A DNA stretch of 64,000 nucleotides from Sequoia sempervirens (GCA_007258455.2 VDFB02252616.1:122531394-122595393), one strand, 5' to 3'; counted from the stretch's first letter, positions 23,898-35,951 are shown. The notes: a model not told the origin generated them from the letters alone. Made by a program: numbers and translations.

Positions 23898-24995
23898 TAG
23901 GGACTCATACAGTAGTCTAGGCAATTTAGTCCTAGACTAGGGTTTATGTGCCAAAACTGGAATTTTATAGTGATTGATCTGAATGCATTGAAATCTGGAA
24001 AATGTGTTGTATTGGGACTAATACGGCACAAGTGGCATATCAGTCTCACTCTACCTTTTCGAAAGGTCAAGACCTAAATCTGCTCTCCTTTCCTTGCTCT
24101 TCCTTCCAAGTTTTGTTTTCGAGTGTGAAACTCCAATTTGCAACTTGTAGGTGACTTTCCATGAAGATAGCAACCTTGTGACGACTTGATAACTTTCTTC
24201 AACCTTGCAACCTAGTCTTCAAAGAATCTCCAAGCCTCAAGACACCTAGATTTGCAATCACATATGTAAAGAGAGATAAAAACTTGTTGATTGTTAGGAA
24301 ATGGGGGTTTTCCTTGGTCATACTCCATTTAGATAATTAAACCCTGTGATGAAACAATGAAATATGAAATATGAATAAGGATACCTTGAATGATGTCTTG
24401 AGATGTAAATCAACAATCTAACATGAAGTGGCCATGTAGAATATAGATCTTGATCTTGAATTGGATTTGAAAAAATGCTTGCAAATAGATCTTCAATGCT
24501 ACATCACAATACTAGCTCAACAACATGCTTGATGCTTGATAACCTTGACATGATAATAGATCTTGAATTGTTGCAACAAATGATGAAGAAATATGCCCTT
24601 GAATGCCTTAGAAATGCTCTTGAATATCTTTGAATACTCTTGTAAACTCTTAAATACTCTTGTGAACTCAAATTTTCTATAAGGCATGCTCTCTTCAAAG
24701 TCTTAGGTGAAAATGAGTGAAATAACCTCGTATTTATACTTATTTATGCTGAATTTCCCAAAATTACAATACTAAAAGTTGATATCAGATCTAGGAAGAT
24801 AAAATTCCACCCAAAAATTGAATTTAAATTAAGTCCTAACTAGAGTGGGACTCATATGCCTAAGGTGGCATATGAGTCCCAATGGCTCAAAACTAGGGCA
24901 CACACTCCAAGACAAGTCTTGTTTAACATGAAATTCAAAATCAGGTCCCAAGACCTAGGTGGGACTTATAGGGCCAAGGTGGCGTATAAGTCCCA
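23898..24995. repeat. Four 36-bp palindromes in LTR copy 3
   Basis: Positions are 23,898-23,934, 24,013-24,048, 24,846-24,881 and 24,960-24,995. The third is perfect: arms TGGGACTCATATGCC and GGCATATGAGTCCCA around a 6-base loop. The fourth has TGGGACTTATA and TATAAGTCCCA, so one base of each arm differs from the third while pairing is kept. The pairs are spaced 115 and 114 bp. The last two begin 108 and 222 bp upstream of the minus-strand TATA box, and the first two lie downstream of it. Confidence 0.8.
24731..24738 (-). promoter_or_regulatory. TATA box of LTR copy 3
   Basis: TATAAATA on the minus strand, embedded in a GTATAAATACGAGG context shared with the other two LTRs. Confidence 0.65.
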
Positions 24996-25160
24996 GTCCA
25001 CTAAATTTGAGACACATGACCCAAAACACTAAATTATGATTGGTCATTTGATAAGTGTCATGATTATCTCAAAAAAAATACATTTAATAAAGCTTGTGGA
25101 TACAAAATAGGGCCAATTAAGGCATAGATAAGCTTAATTAATTAATGAAGCTTTAGATTA

Positions 25161-25430
25161 GTGTGAAAGTGTTAGGATACACTTTACAACATGTTAAATA
25201 CGGCACATTAGGTCCATTTAGTTTACAAGGGTCCCAAATTTAATGTGAAAGTATAAATGAATATATTTTACAACATTAAATTAAGGAAAAATTAGGTTTA
25301 TTTAGCTTAAAAGGACCCTAAACCTAATGTTCAATGTGTAAAACACATTACAACACTAGATCAAGGTGACATTAGATTTATTTTAACATCAGTTATTCCC
25401 AAATTAAGTGTGAAAATATAAATGGGTACA
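25161..25430 (-). repeat. U3 tandem repeat, 81-84 bp, about 3.2 units
   Basis: Units begin with a (G/A)TGTGAAA-like phrase at 25,161, 25,243, 25,327 (altered start) and 25,408. Each carries an (A/T)CACTTTACAAC-like and a CATTAGGT-like phrase. The homologous LTRs have one unit plus a partial one. Confidence 0.65.
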
Positions 25431-25445
25431 TTTTCCATCAATACA

Positions 25446-26157
25446 TTTAACTCCCACATTAGTGAGAGAAGGAACTTGCTTCAAACTCACACTAAAGTAG
25501 ACAAAATTGTATCAAGAGGGGTCAAAATGTACCAATGCTATCAAGATAGGATGACAATGACCAAGAGGGTTGCCCAAGCCTCCAAGATGGAGATCTTATA
25601 GAAAACCAACATAGGCACAAGAAAACATGTACAAGGTGTATGATATGCAGCGAAACAAGATACACAAACCTACAATGTAAAAGACATAAAGATGAAAGAA
25701 AAAAAAAGAAAAGGTCGATCAAGCTTCTACTATTTGTGTTGAACATTGTGGATCAAATCTAAGTTTTTTTTCCAAAAATGCACACTCACTCTGATGTAAT
25801 GAAACTTCAAGCTATCTATTGGGTGAGCATCCAAAAAGGGTGGCTTACAAGTCAAACACATTATTCACTATGCAAACCAAATACATGCCCACAAGGGCTA
25901 GTGGAACCTTAGGCCATCCACTAGGTGAGCCCCCAGAGAGGTGAGACACATACGCATGTGATCGGTATGCACTCACACACACAAGCAAATGGCTATGGGA
26001 AAGTCACACCTAAGTTCAACTCCCATACATACAACCATACCAAAGCTATACCTTTTGATAACATTGATAAGGCACCAAACAAAAATGAACTTCGAGCTTC
26101 ATGAGGTTGAAAGGAAGAAAATGGTCACTTGATATAGTTTAAGACGTAGAACAACAA
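25446..26157 (-). pseudogene. Gypsy internal 3' segment between LTR copies 3 and 2
   Basis: It aligns with 27,872-28,420, the sequence just upstream (minus strand) of a 3' LTR, including ACTTGCTTCAAACTCACACT and the TACATACAACCATACCAAA phrase. It ends near 26,110 at CTTCATGAGG and is joined directly to LTR copy 2. Most of an internal region has therefore been lost. No protein is encoded. Confidence 0.6.
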
Positions 26158-26474
26158 GTTTTTCTCACTTCTCATTCAAGGAAACCCTAGAGATCTCAAT
26201 CCAAGGAGGGAATGAGGGAAAGAGATCTGAAATAGGGATGTCCTAGTGTATGATTAATAACTAAAATGGGTTCAACACCAAGCTACAACTTGGAAATACA
26301 AGTAACAAGAAAGACCTAATATCAAAACCTAATGGTATGGAAAAATTCACTAAATGATCTCAAAATGAAGGAAAAACATAACAGGAAATTGAGAAATTAG
26401 AAAGGTGCATCTAGAAACCTGAATTTGCTCAAAACAAGCTTTGAATTGCTAGAATTACTAATTTTAGGGATCAC

Positions 26475-27585
26475 TGGGACTCATACACCAGGCTAGGAAT
26501 ATCAATCCCAGTCTAAGGTTTCTAGGCTAAAACATGAATCTGGCAGTGTTGACTCAGGATCTTCAAAAATCTAGTGAATTGCTTATACAAGGACTCATAC
26601 GTCATTTGTGGCATATCAATCCTATCTTGCTTTTTTAGAAATTCAATGTTCAAATCTCAGCTCCAATCGCCGCTCTTTCTTCCCAATTTTATTTACGGGT
26701 CTAGATTGTTGAATTATGCTCTATAGATTCCTTTTAGTGATCTTTTAAATAAAGTGACAACTTTGACAAGATTGCAACCTTGATAAATTTTCTCCAATAT
26801 TTCTCCTCAATGAATCTTCAACCAAGATCTACAAATAACACACTAAAAAGAGGGTAAAATCTATTTTTAGTGGAAAGGGGTTTTCCTTGGTCAAACCCTA
26901 TTTTGGTGATAAAACCTTGTAATGAAATCAAATGGAAAGGAGGAATGATGAATGAACAAAATGATATGTTGCCCCTCACCAAACCCTAGGAATAAAATGT
27001 TGTAAACTTCTATGAGATGGCTCCAATGGATTTGGATCTTGACTCTTGCTTGAATGTTGTAGATCTTGACTTGGATGCTTGCTTGAATCATAAAACCCTA
27101 CATCACAAATGTTAGCTCAAAAACAAAGATGATGCATAATTACTTTGACATGGTGCTTGACACTTGAATAATGCCCCAAAATGCTTGATAACCAGCTCTT
27201 GAAGGCTCTTGAATGCTCTTGAATGCTCTTATAAATATTTGAAAGCTCCCTAGAGCATAAATTTTCTATTAATGCATGAATACTCAAGTTGCTAGGTGAA
27301 AAATGAGTGAAATAACCTTGTATTTATACTTGGTTCTGCCTAATTTCTTGAAATTACAACACTACAAGCCAACATTATATCTAGGAGAATAAAATCCCAC
27401 CAAAAATTTAAATTTAAATTAATTTTATGCCACACAAGACTCATATGATAGAAGTAGTGTATGAGTCCAATTAGGCTAGGCTATGGGACACATTTTTCAA
27501 GAAATGCTTAGACTGATGTGAAATCTAGATTGGGGCCTTGAAACTTAGGTGGGACCCATACACCCAAGGTAGTGTATGAGTCCAA
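26475..27585. repeat. Four 36-bp palindromes in LTR copy 2
   Basis: Positions are 26,475-26,510, 26,589-26,624, 27,435-27,470 and 27,550-27,585, all exactly 36 bp. They are degenerate versions of TGGGACTCATA...TATGAGTCCCA. The last two begin 107 and 222 bp upstream of the minus TATA box. Spacing within pairs is 114 and 115 bp. Confidence 0.75.
27321..27328 (-). promoter_or_regulatory. TATA box of LTR copy 2
   Basis: TATAAATA on the minus strand, about 543 bp from the LTR 5' end, at the same place in all three LTR copies. Confidence 0.65.
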
Positions 27586-29138
27586 AATCACTAAATATGG
27601 GCCATATAATCCAAAACCATTAATTTCTAATTAGTCATTACATAGTGTCAAGATTATCCTCAAAAATATGTATTAGTTAAGGCTTATGGATGCAAAATAA
27701 GGCCAATTAAGGCATAAAGAAGACCAATTAATTAATGAAAAACCTAGACTAGTGTGAAAGTGTAAAGTTACACTCTACAACACCCTAAATAAGGCACCAT
27801 TATGTCTATTTTAGTCCACAAGGGCCCAAATAAGTGTGAAAATGTAACAAATGACATTTTTTGACACTACAGTTAGCCCCCACTTTAGTGAGAGGAACTT
27901 GCTTCAAAATCACACTAAAGTAGAAAAACACATATCAGGTGGGGTTCAAATGTACCAATTCTAGTAAGATAGGATTAGAATGATCAAGAGGGATGATCAA
28001 GCCCCCAGGATCAAGATCCTATAGTAGAAAAACATAGGCACAAAAGAACACACATGAAAATAATGTAAGGAGAAATAACAAGGTGAAAGCATACACTTCC
28101 AAAGATATAAAGAGGGAAAACACAAACAACATAGGTGAGGGGATCAAGCTTTGACCATTTTTCCATTGCAATGTGGGTCAAATCTAGACTTTTTTTTTTT
28201 GAAAATGTAGGGTCAGTCTAAGGCAATGAATCTTTAGGCTATCTGCTAGATGAGTATCCAAAAGGGTGAGACACATACACATATGACCACTATGCACTCA
28301 CAAGCAAGTGGCTATGGGAAAGTTATGCCTAATTTTGGCTCTCATACATACAACCATACCAAAACTATACCTCCTGATAACTTTAGCAAGGTGCCACACA
28401 ACAGTGACCTTCGAACTTCATGAGGCAAGCAAAGCTTTGTATGCTTAAAACTCATGAACTAACAAGATGGCTCCATAGGAAAGGAAAGTGTGTTATGTAA
28501 GCTGGCCCTATACCCAAATTTTTAAAATAGTTTAAGGGATATGTTCAAAAGAGTTTTTCTTAGTTCATGTAAGGTCTTTAACTTAAGGAACATTGTGCCT
28601 AATGTTTCCAAGAGAGGACCAATTGAAGACTAGAAGATTTACAACTGAGGGGATGCAGTGTGTTGCATCAAGCCACTAAAAGGAATTTAATATACTAAGG
28701 GAGATCACACTCTTGAGGGACATCACACCCAATGCCACCACAAAGTGAAAGATGCATCACATGAAGTAAGAAGACTACACAATGGAACATGAAAAAATGC
28801 AAAAGAATAATTCTAATGTAATCCCCCCACTTTAAAAAATTGTTAAACACCATGCTATGAGCAATTACTTTAAACTATAAAATGATAAATGCTAACAATA
28901 AATAATACATGAGAGCTAACTTGGAAATCCTTATGCCAAGTCATATGTTTTCAAATAAATTTTTGTCATGAAAAGTGATTTCCCCCAAAATGAAAATCCA
29001 AACACATAAGTGATCTATGGATTTGGGGTCAGTATGTTCTTGCTACAATGTTTTTAGAGAGCTTAAAACTATCATCATTCCCCAAATACTCATGGAACAA
29101 GAAGAATGAAACAAAAATAGTGAAAAAAAAAGAAAATC

Positions 29139-29332
29139 TTTTTAGGTCAACATGGAAGAGACATGGATGTCTCAATGCCTTATGTCATCCCCCAAATGAA
29201 AAACACAAGACAAATGAAAAAGATAAAGGAAAAATATTTTGGGTCGACATGGAAGACATATGGATGTCCTGATGCCTTGCATCATACCCAAAAGGAAAAC
29301 ACAAGACAAATGAAAAAAAGTTTTACAATATA
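29139..29332. repeat. 97-bp tandem duplication
   Basis: Two diverged units share TTTTxGGTC(A/G)ACATGGAAGA and AACACAAGACAAATGAAAAA phrases with a 97-bp offset. Confidence 0.65.
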
Positions 29333-30780
29333 GAGAAGAATGTAGATACAAATAGAAGAATGTCACAAAGAGAGGGAGAGACATCAAACAAAATGGTATG
29401 AGGAGATCACATCATGCACATGCAATCACACAAAAGAAAAAGAAACAATGCAAAAGACTAGTAAGGCACATGTGAGTTAGCCTCTAGTAGGTCATCTGCA
29501 TCCCAATCGTTCTCATCATATAAAAAAGGAAGAAAATTAGCCAAAGGGATAATAGCAATTGTTGAACTAAGGTTGTTACTAGGTTCAACATTCTTCCTAG
29601 GAGATTTGTCGTTTAATCTCATAGAAGAGGAAAACAATGTATTCAATTAACTATGCACTTCTTCATCAATTTTAGCAACCTCATCACCATCATCCAAGTT
29701 AATCACAATGGGAGGTCAAATGATAATGTCCAAAGAAGGGTTTAGCTCCTGTTGATGTTGTGGTATATGATATTTTTGTTGTGGCAAGGGATACTCATCG
29801 TGCACTATTTCAATCAGGTTTGGATGTTGATTTTCTTTATTTTTGTCTTCATTTAACATTCGAGCAAGAGCACAACATCTACACCTACACTCTCTAACAT
29901 TTATGTTTCTTTTAGTAAAATTTTCAAGTTTCCTTTTTTTAGTAGTAGGTTTATCAACCATAGGATTGTAATATTACCTAATGGGAGGGTGATCCCGCAA
30001 TAGTGGTTTACAATTTTTGGCCAAACTAGACACTCAAATTATTATTTTTAACTAAATCTTCGCATTCAGGCACTTATAGCGGCTAAACCATGAGGAATTT
30101 GAAGATAATGCAAACTAAAGTCTCATCACATTTTGTCCATAGATTCTAAAAATATATTTTTTTAAATTTTTGGAATTAGATTGCACTTATTTTTTCATCT
30201 CCCATGAAAATTGGTTTTTTTCAGAAAACAACATTTTTAAAAAGTGACACACACCATATAACGCATAACCTTTTTTCCATGAAGGATAAAATTCTAATTC
30301 TTTCAAATTTAGATTTGTAACTTTGATATCTAGTGCTTCCACTTGGCTAGATATATTTTTATTAAATATTTTTTCTTTAATCAAGTTTTGAAGTCAAACT
30401 AATTATAATTCAAACATAACATGACTGTATAATGTGTAACTTTTTTTGTATGTATCGAAAATCAATTTTTTTTGTTAGATCATGGAATTCAATATATGGT
30501 GCACTCATATTTTTCAAAATAATTTTTTGATAATTTGCTATTTTTTCCACATGTGCAGAACATAGACCTTTAATTTCAATGAAAAACCTATATTTAATAA
30601 ATCTAAAAAAAATACATAATCAAACCAAAAAATATTAGAATTATATTCATTGGATAACTCATTCCAAGGAATACCTAATTCCAGTTGGGTTTGTGAAGAC
30701 TCCTCCATTTTCATCCTCAACCCGAGCTCCAAAGCGTAAAAAATTAGATTTGTTTGTCTCAGGAGGGGGATGAGGGGTAA

Positions 30781-30920
30781 GGGGGGTTCAAATGAACCTC
30801 TAGGGGTTCGCTCAAACCCTAGTTCAAGTGAACCCCTCTTCCATAAGGGGTTTTCTTTTCTTCTTGGGTGGGAAAGCATCAAAATGGTTCACTCAAACCA
30901 AGAGGTTCGCATGAACCCCT
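30781..30920. repeat. Cluster of GGTTC/GAACC inverted repeats
   Basis: AGGGGTTCG...GTGAACCCCT at 30,802-30,837 and ATGGTTCAC...ATGAACCCC at 30,884-30,919 are both 36 bp with complementary ends. A shorter GGGTTCAAATGAACC palindrome lies at about 30,784-30,798. Confidence 0.6.
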
Positions 30921-31239
30921 AAAATCAAGTTTTTTGCCATGGCGTCATTTTTTGTGAGTTTTCCTTCCTCACTTAAATTATAAACCACTATTGTGGCTTC
31001 ACCTGGGAGGAATTGAAGGAGCCACAGGAAGTTTTTCAACCACTTTCTCTTTAGCCTTGTAAAAAAAAATAATCCTAGGAGGCATGAAAGGATTGTTTTC
31101 ATTGTCTCTTGGTCATTTGTAGGAGATAGGTGAAGGATATTTCTTATGTTGATCTTGGTTTTTTGGAATTTCTTTAGGTTTGATCATGGTTTCATCAAGG
31201 ATGGTAGTCTTGGTCATAGGTTGAGGAATGTTTGTAAGG

Positions 31240-32062
31240 GATAGTTTTTCTATGCATTTCACTTTGAAGTTTTGATAGTATTTGGAAAATAAGTCCTCAT
31301 GAGGTTTAATAGGTTACATAGACTTAGGCCAAAAGAAATATAATGCAAATTTCCTTAGGAAGACAAAGGATTAAAGAAACTATTGTGTACAATGAAAATT
31401 TCATTGTCAAAGGGAAACTTTAAGCATTTATGCAGAACCAATGGGACATCTTCCATGGAGCCTAGCCATGGATAGACAAGCTACACACAAAACTGATTCG
31501 ATGTCGAGATGATGGAGAATTAGACATCTAATGTTCTCAGTCCTATTTGTAAAGGAAGGGCAATCGATCCCATTGTAGAGCAAGAAAAACCATCATGTTT
31601 CTTTATCCATGCTTTTGTTTTATCATATGTTTCTTTATAGAGTTCATGCACAAGTAATAATTCTTCGGTGATCGCATTCTCTCCATAGACAAGATCAATT
31701 AATATCCCATTAGTGGGCTTATCATAGATTCTACCAGCAATGTAAAGAGGACCATCGTGTGCATGTTTAAGTATGTCTTTAGATGAGAAATAAATGCCAA
31801 GAGGATTTTTAGTTTGGCCCATACAAGGTATAACTTTGATCAATCCAACCATATCATCCATAGGATCTTGTTCATCAATGTCTATGGGATACTGTTGAAT
31901 AGTATCATTATTGTCATCATTCATGTCAACATTCATCACATCATTCTTTTTACTTTTTCTAGATTTAAAAAATGAAATGTTATGATTAGGCATAGGATTG
32001 GTGAAGATTTGAAATTTTTTGGTTAGGAGGGGAAATGAACTTATTTTCTTGATCATTAACAC
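31240..32062 (-). pseudogene. Gypsy aspartic protease region
   Basis: The minus frame from 32,062 to 31,520 begins MLMIKKISSFP. An Asn/Asp-rich linker (about residues 40-65) is followed by GPLYIAGRIYDKPTNGILID, which aligns with the strand before the plant retropepsin active site. Where the family has D-(S/N/T)-G the text reads IDLVYGENAI, so the active site is damaged. TMGSIALPLQIGLRTLDV matches the GxIxLPIxIG flap-side strand. After the stop the pattern continues (YPWLGSMEDVP, LHKCLKFPF) to about 31,380. It lies downstream of gag in normal order. Confidence 0.6.
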
Positions 32063-32399
32063 CTCAAACTAAAAGTCATCTAGAATCAATGAGGTCTTAC
32101 ACAAGATTTTTAAGATGCTTACAATGTTTCGTGCCATGTCTATTTTTTTAGTGATGATGGCAATAGGAAATCTATCTAAAATTTAGAGGTAAAGGATTAT
32201 TAGGATTTGGAATTTTAATGAGAGGTAAGGTGATTATTTTTTGTTCTAGAAGTTGTGACATTGTGTTATGGAGGGTATAGGGTAAGGGAGTTAATTTCCT
32301 AGTTGGATCCCCAAATGTAAAAGGATTTGTCTTCTTTATAGCAGAAACTTGGGTATTAACATGTTGGGTTGGTTGAGGGGGGTTAAGTTGAAGGAATCC

Positions 32400-33794
32400 T
32401 TTATTCTATTTTCTAAAAGGTTGATAATTTCTTTGGTTTGTGGACTTTAACTTCTTAGGTCAGATAGAGGTGGATTTTGTGTCATTGCTACTAATTGAGT
32501 TTTGATAATCATGGAGGGTAGTACATAAGTGTATGAAGGAAGGAAATTTCACCATGGTAAGCTTATCTTGTATCTCACTTTTCAAGTTCTCAATGAACAT
32601 CCATTGAAGGTGAGGATGGGGGATCTTTACATCAATTTGGGAATAAAGCGATTGGAAGTGTGAAATAAAGTTTGCAACTTTTTCATCTTCTTTTTGCTTA
32701 CATCTCATCAAATCAACTAAGGTCATCTTAGGAGTCATATGTAATTTGAAATGGTTTATAAAGGCCTCAACTAGTTCATTGAATGAAAAAATTAAGTTAT
32801 TTGGTAATGAGGAAGACCATTCTAAGGTAGTATTTTTCAAAGACCTAGGAAAGATCTTAGCCAAGGGTTTATCCTCAAGCACAAAGTCACTGCATAATGT
32901 GGTATAAGTAGAAACATGGTTAGAAGGATCTCCTTTCCTCTCATATTTTTCAAATCTAGGAATTTATAGACCTTGTGGTATTGGTGTTCTCAATATCTCC
33001 AAGGATAATGGATTTCTTTTGACATAGTATGTAGGTTTTCCATTTTGATTGTGGTTTATGGTGGAAACTTGCTTTTGAAGGGATGAAATAGTTTACAAAA
33101 GTTGATTTGTGATGGTGTCATTGGTTGTATTATGAGATGAAGGTGAATATGGTGGAGTTGCATATGCGTTCGAGGGACAAGTGAATGGAATTATTATGGA
33201 AGGTAACGTGGTAGGAGATATGTTGTGTGATGCCACAAAGGTACCAAGAATGCTATCAAAAATACCCCCAAGTTATGAATGACATTACTTGTAGGTTGCA
33301 TTGTTGTTGTAACTTGAGGATTGGTGTAGGTAGGAATAGATGCAATAGTTGTAAGAGGAGGAAATATAAACTATGTTGTAACTTGGATTTACTTACTTTT
33401 CCCTATTGATTGGTAAAAGCAAGGAAATCCTCAAGTTAAAACACCACAAGTGATTAAGGTAAGATGGTTCCCAAAAAATCTAAACTATGTTACGCACAAG
33501 CTCAAATTCATCTTCACTTCCAATCATGTAATGAATGTTATCTATGAAAAGGATAGTGGTGGTTGAAATTATCTTGGTACTTATTTGATTTTGTAGGTTT
33601 TCTAAGTCTTCATGAATTTGGATTGTGTTTTCTTGCAGAATACTTGCAACCATTGTTTCAGCATTTGTCACACTACTTGAAGGTAAAGAGTTGTTAAGGG
33701 TATGGTGCATACCTAGTGAACTAGTGTCAACAGTAGTGGTGAAAGAGATAGATAACCCAAGATCCATGATGATTGTGCTATCACAAGATGACAT
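32400..33794 (-). pseudogene. Gypsy gag polyprotein remnant
   Basis: The frame opens at 33,794 with MSSCDSTIIMDLGLSIS. After a broken stretch, IPRFEKYERKGDPSNHVSTY (about 32,925-32,970) begins the capsid-like Retrotrans_gag domain. This continues in the open frame 32,882-32,460 with FPRSLKNTTLEWSSSLP, FNELVEAFINHFKL and the conserved LMRCKQKEDEKVANFISHF block. These are the hallmarks of plant Ty3/gypsy capsid (WxxSLPxxSIxxFxxLxxxFxxxF, then QxxxExxxxFxxRF). A damaged CxxH-type knuckle (YCHHHxxNRHGTKHC) follows near 32,120-32,165. It should assemble virus-like particles and package element RNA, and is now broken. Confidence 0.75.
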
Positions 33795-34057
33795 GAGTCT
33801 TGAACTTCATCTCACTATAGTATTAAAAATAGGACACCAAATAGAAAAGCTCATACAAGGGAAAGGCAAGGAAATCCAAGTTGGTACTAAGATAAGATTA
33901 ATGCTATCCTTTAATTCTAATTCAAATGAAATTAAGCTAGGTGTAATGAAATGAAAGTAATAGAAGCTCTACAAACTAAAATAGATAACTAACAACAACA
34001 AACAAAAACATAGAAACAAAGAATTTAATGCTAGAAAATGCAATTTAAAATCTGAAA

Positions 34058-34207
34058 TGGGACTAAATCACCTAGAGTGGCACATGAATCCCAATCAAGT
34101 TTTTTTAGGGGTTTGAATAGTGAATAATAGTCACCACAAAATACCCAAAAATAAAGCAAAATATCCTATATTGGAACTAAATCACCCAAAGGGGGATATG
34201 AATCTTA
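34058..34207. repeat. Additional palindrome pair outside the shared LTR
   Basis: Degenerate 36-bp modules lie at 34,058-34,093 (TGGGACTAAATCACC and a GGCACATGAATCCCA arm) and 34,172-34,207, again 114 bp apart. They are left of the region shared by the LTR pair, so either the true LTR extends further toward gag or the module also occurs in the leader. Confidence 0.6.
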
Positions 34208-34852
34208 GTTTAGGGTTTTTGCATAAATTTTAATTTTTTTGAGTCATTGTTATCTTTTCCTTTTTGGATGATGTCTAGGCTAAGTGAAAATGTAGATTTC
34301 AAGTCAATTACAATGATGCAAGATGAAAAAATGCAACCTATATGCACTTTCACTAATGCAATATTTTAAAACCCTGTATGCAAATTAACTAATGCAAAAC
34401 CTAATGCAAAGTTCATGAGACATAGGTCTAGGACTATGATGCACTCCAAATCAGAAATAATGTGGTCTAAATGCAATTTCACCAAAATGAAAGGAAGGAA
34501 AATGTAACTCTATATTTTAGGAAATAGAATGAAATTTTTCTTCACTTCTCATTCAAGGAAACCCTAGAGATCTCAATCCAAGGAGGGAATGAGGGAAAGA
34601 TATCTATAATAGGGATGTCCTTGGGTATGATTAATAACTAAAAAGGGGTCCACCACCAAGCTAGTGCTTGGAAAGAAAAGAAACATGCAAGTCCTAATGT
34701 CAAAATATAATCATGTGCAAAACTTCACTAAATGATCTAGAAATGAATGCAAAATAGAACCAAAACCTAAGAAATCAAAATGGTGCACTTGGAAACCTAA
34801 ATGTGCTCCAAAAAAGCTCTAAAATGGTAGAAATACTAATTTTAGGAAACAT

Positions 34853-35951
34853 TGGGACCAATATGCTAGGCTAGGCGTATCAATCCTAGCCTAGGGTTTC
34901 TAGGCTAAAATAAGAATCTAGTAGTGTTGGCTCAAGATCTTCAGAAATCTAAAAAAAATCTTAAACAGGGACTCATACACCACTTGTGCATATTAGTCCC
35001 ATCCTTCTTTTTGGGAGATTCAAAGTTCATATCTACTCTCCAATCTCTACTCTTTCTTCCCAACTAAATTTCCAAATTTGAATTATTGCATTTCGGTATG
35101 CAAATTCCTTTTAGTGATCTTCTCAACAAGGTTACAACTTTGACAAGATTGCAATCTTGACAACTTTTCTCCAATCTTACTCATCAATGAATCTTTAAAT
35201 AGATCTACAAATCACACACTAAAAATAGGGGAAAATGTTGTTTTGTTAGTACAAAGGGGTTTTCCTTGTTCAAACCCCATTTTGGTAATAAAAACTTATA
35301 ATGAAATCAAATGGAAAGGAGGAATGATGAATGAACAAAATGATATGTTGCAACTCACCAAACCCTAGGAATAAAATGTTGCAAACATCTATGAGATGGC
35401 TCTAATGGATGTGGATCTTGACTCTCACTTGAATGTTGTAGATATTGACTTATGCTTGCTTGAATCATAAAACCCTACATCACAAATGTTAGCTCAAAAA
35501 TAAACCTGATGCATGATTAATTTGACATGATGCTTGACACTTAAATATTGATCCAAAATGCTTGATAATCAAATCTTGAATGCTCTTGCATTCTCTTGTA
35601 AACACTTGAAACCTCTCTAGATCATAAATTTTCTATAAGGCATGAATACTCAAGTTGCTAGGTGAAAAATGAGTGAAATAACCTTGTATTTATACTTGTT
35701 TATGCTTAATTTCTTGTAATTACAACATTACAAGCTAACATCAAATCTAGGAGAATAAAATACTACTAAGAACTTGAATTTAATTTAATTTTAAGCCACA
35801 TAGGACTCATATGCCAAGAGTGGTGTATGAGTCCCACTAGGCTAGGCTATGGGACACATTTTTCAAGAAATTCTTAGATTGATGTGAAATCTAGATCAAG
35901 GCCCCAAAACATAGGTGGGACGCATATGCCCAAGGTGGTGTATGAGTCCCA
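34853..35951. repeat. Four 36-bp palindromes in LTR copy 1
   Basis: Positions are 34,853-34,888, 34,967-35,001 (35 bp), 35,801-35,836 and 35,916-35,951. The last reads TGGGACGCATATGCC...TATGAGTCCCA. The last two begin 107 and 222 bp upstream of the minus TATA box, as in the other copies. Confidence 0.75.
35687..35694 (-). promoter_or_regulatory. TATA box of LTR copy 1
   Basis: TATAAATA on the minus strand, 544 bp from the LTR 5' end. Confidence 0.65.

Larger units (their letters stand above)
23756..25445 (-). repeat. Gypsy LTR, third copy (left-truncated, U3-expanded)
   Basis: This is homologous, with divergence, to the LTRs at 26,158-27,871 and 34,538-36,238. It lacks roughly the first 190 bp of that LTR (plus-strand view). 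A minus-strand TATAAATA box is at 24,731-24,738, in the same place as in the other two. Four 36-bp palindromes lie at the same relative positions. Its U3 carries a tandem unit of 81-84 bp repeated about three times (starts 25,161, 25,243, 25,327, partial 25,408), where the other LTRs have one. Confidence 0.7.
26158..27871 (-). repeat. Gypsy LTR, copy 2
   Basis: It is the direct-repeat partner of 34,538-36,238 over its whole length, about 1.7 kb. The minus-strand LTR starts TGTAGTGTCAAAAAATG (plus 27,871 leftward). Immediately upstream on that strand is a purine-rich AAAGTGGGGGCTAA tract (about 27,876-27,889), a good polypurine-tract candidate. A minus TATAAATA box lies at 27,321-27,328, giving a U3 of about 543 bp. 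The right end is clear, but the left limit (about 26,158) is set only by where homology stops. Confidence 0.75.
27872..31519 (-). pseudogene. Gypsy internal region downstream of protease, degenerate
   Basis: This is the minus-strand segment between protease (31,520) and the 3' LTR (27,871), about 3.6 kb, and should hold RT, RNase H and integrase. I find none of their motifs, so pol has been deleted or replaced. Short minus frames at 29,716-29,961 (Lys/Arg-rich, ECRCRCC) and 29,458-29,646 (acidic) may be linker protein. A 97-bp tandem duplication lies at 29,139-29,332 and a cluster of GGTTC/GAACC inverted repeats at 30,781-30,920. Confidence 0.45.

Noticed and set aside
23898..35951. CRISPR array
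   Set aside because: The 36-bp modules are palindromic and lie in pairs inside LTRs with homologous rather than unique spacers, and the context is a plant retroelement.
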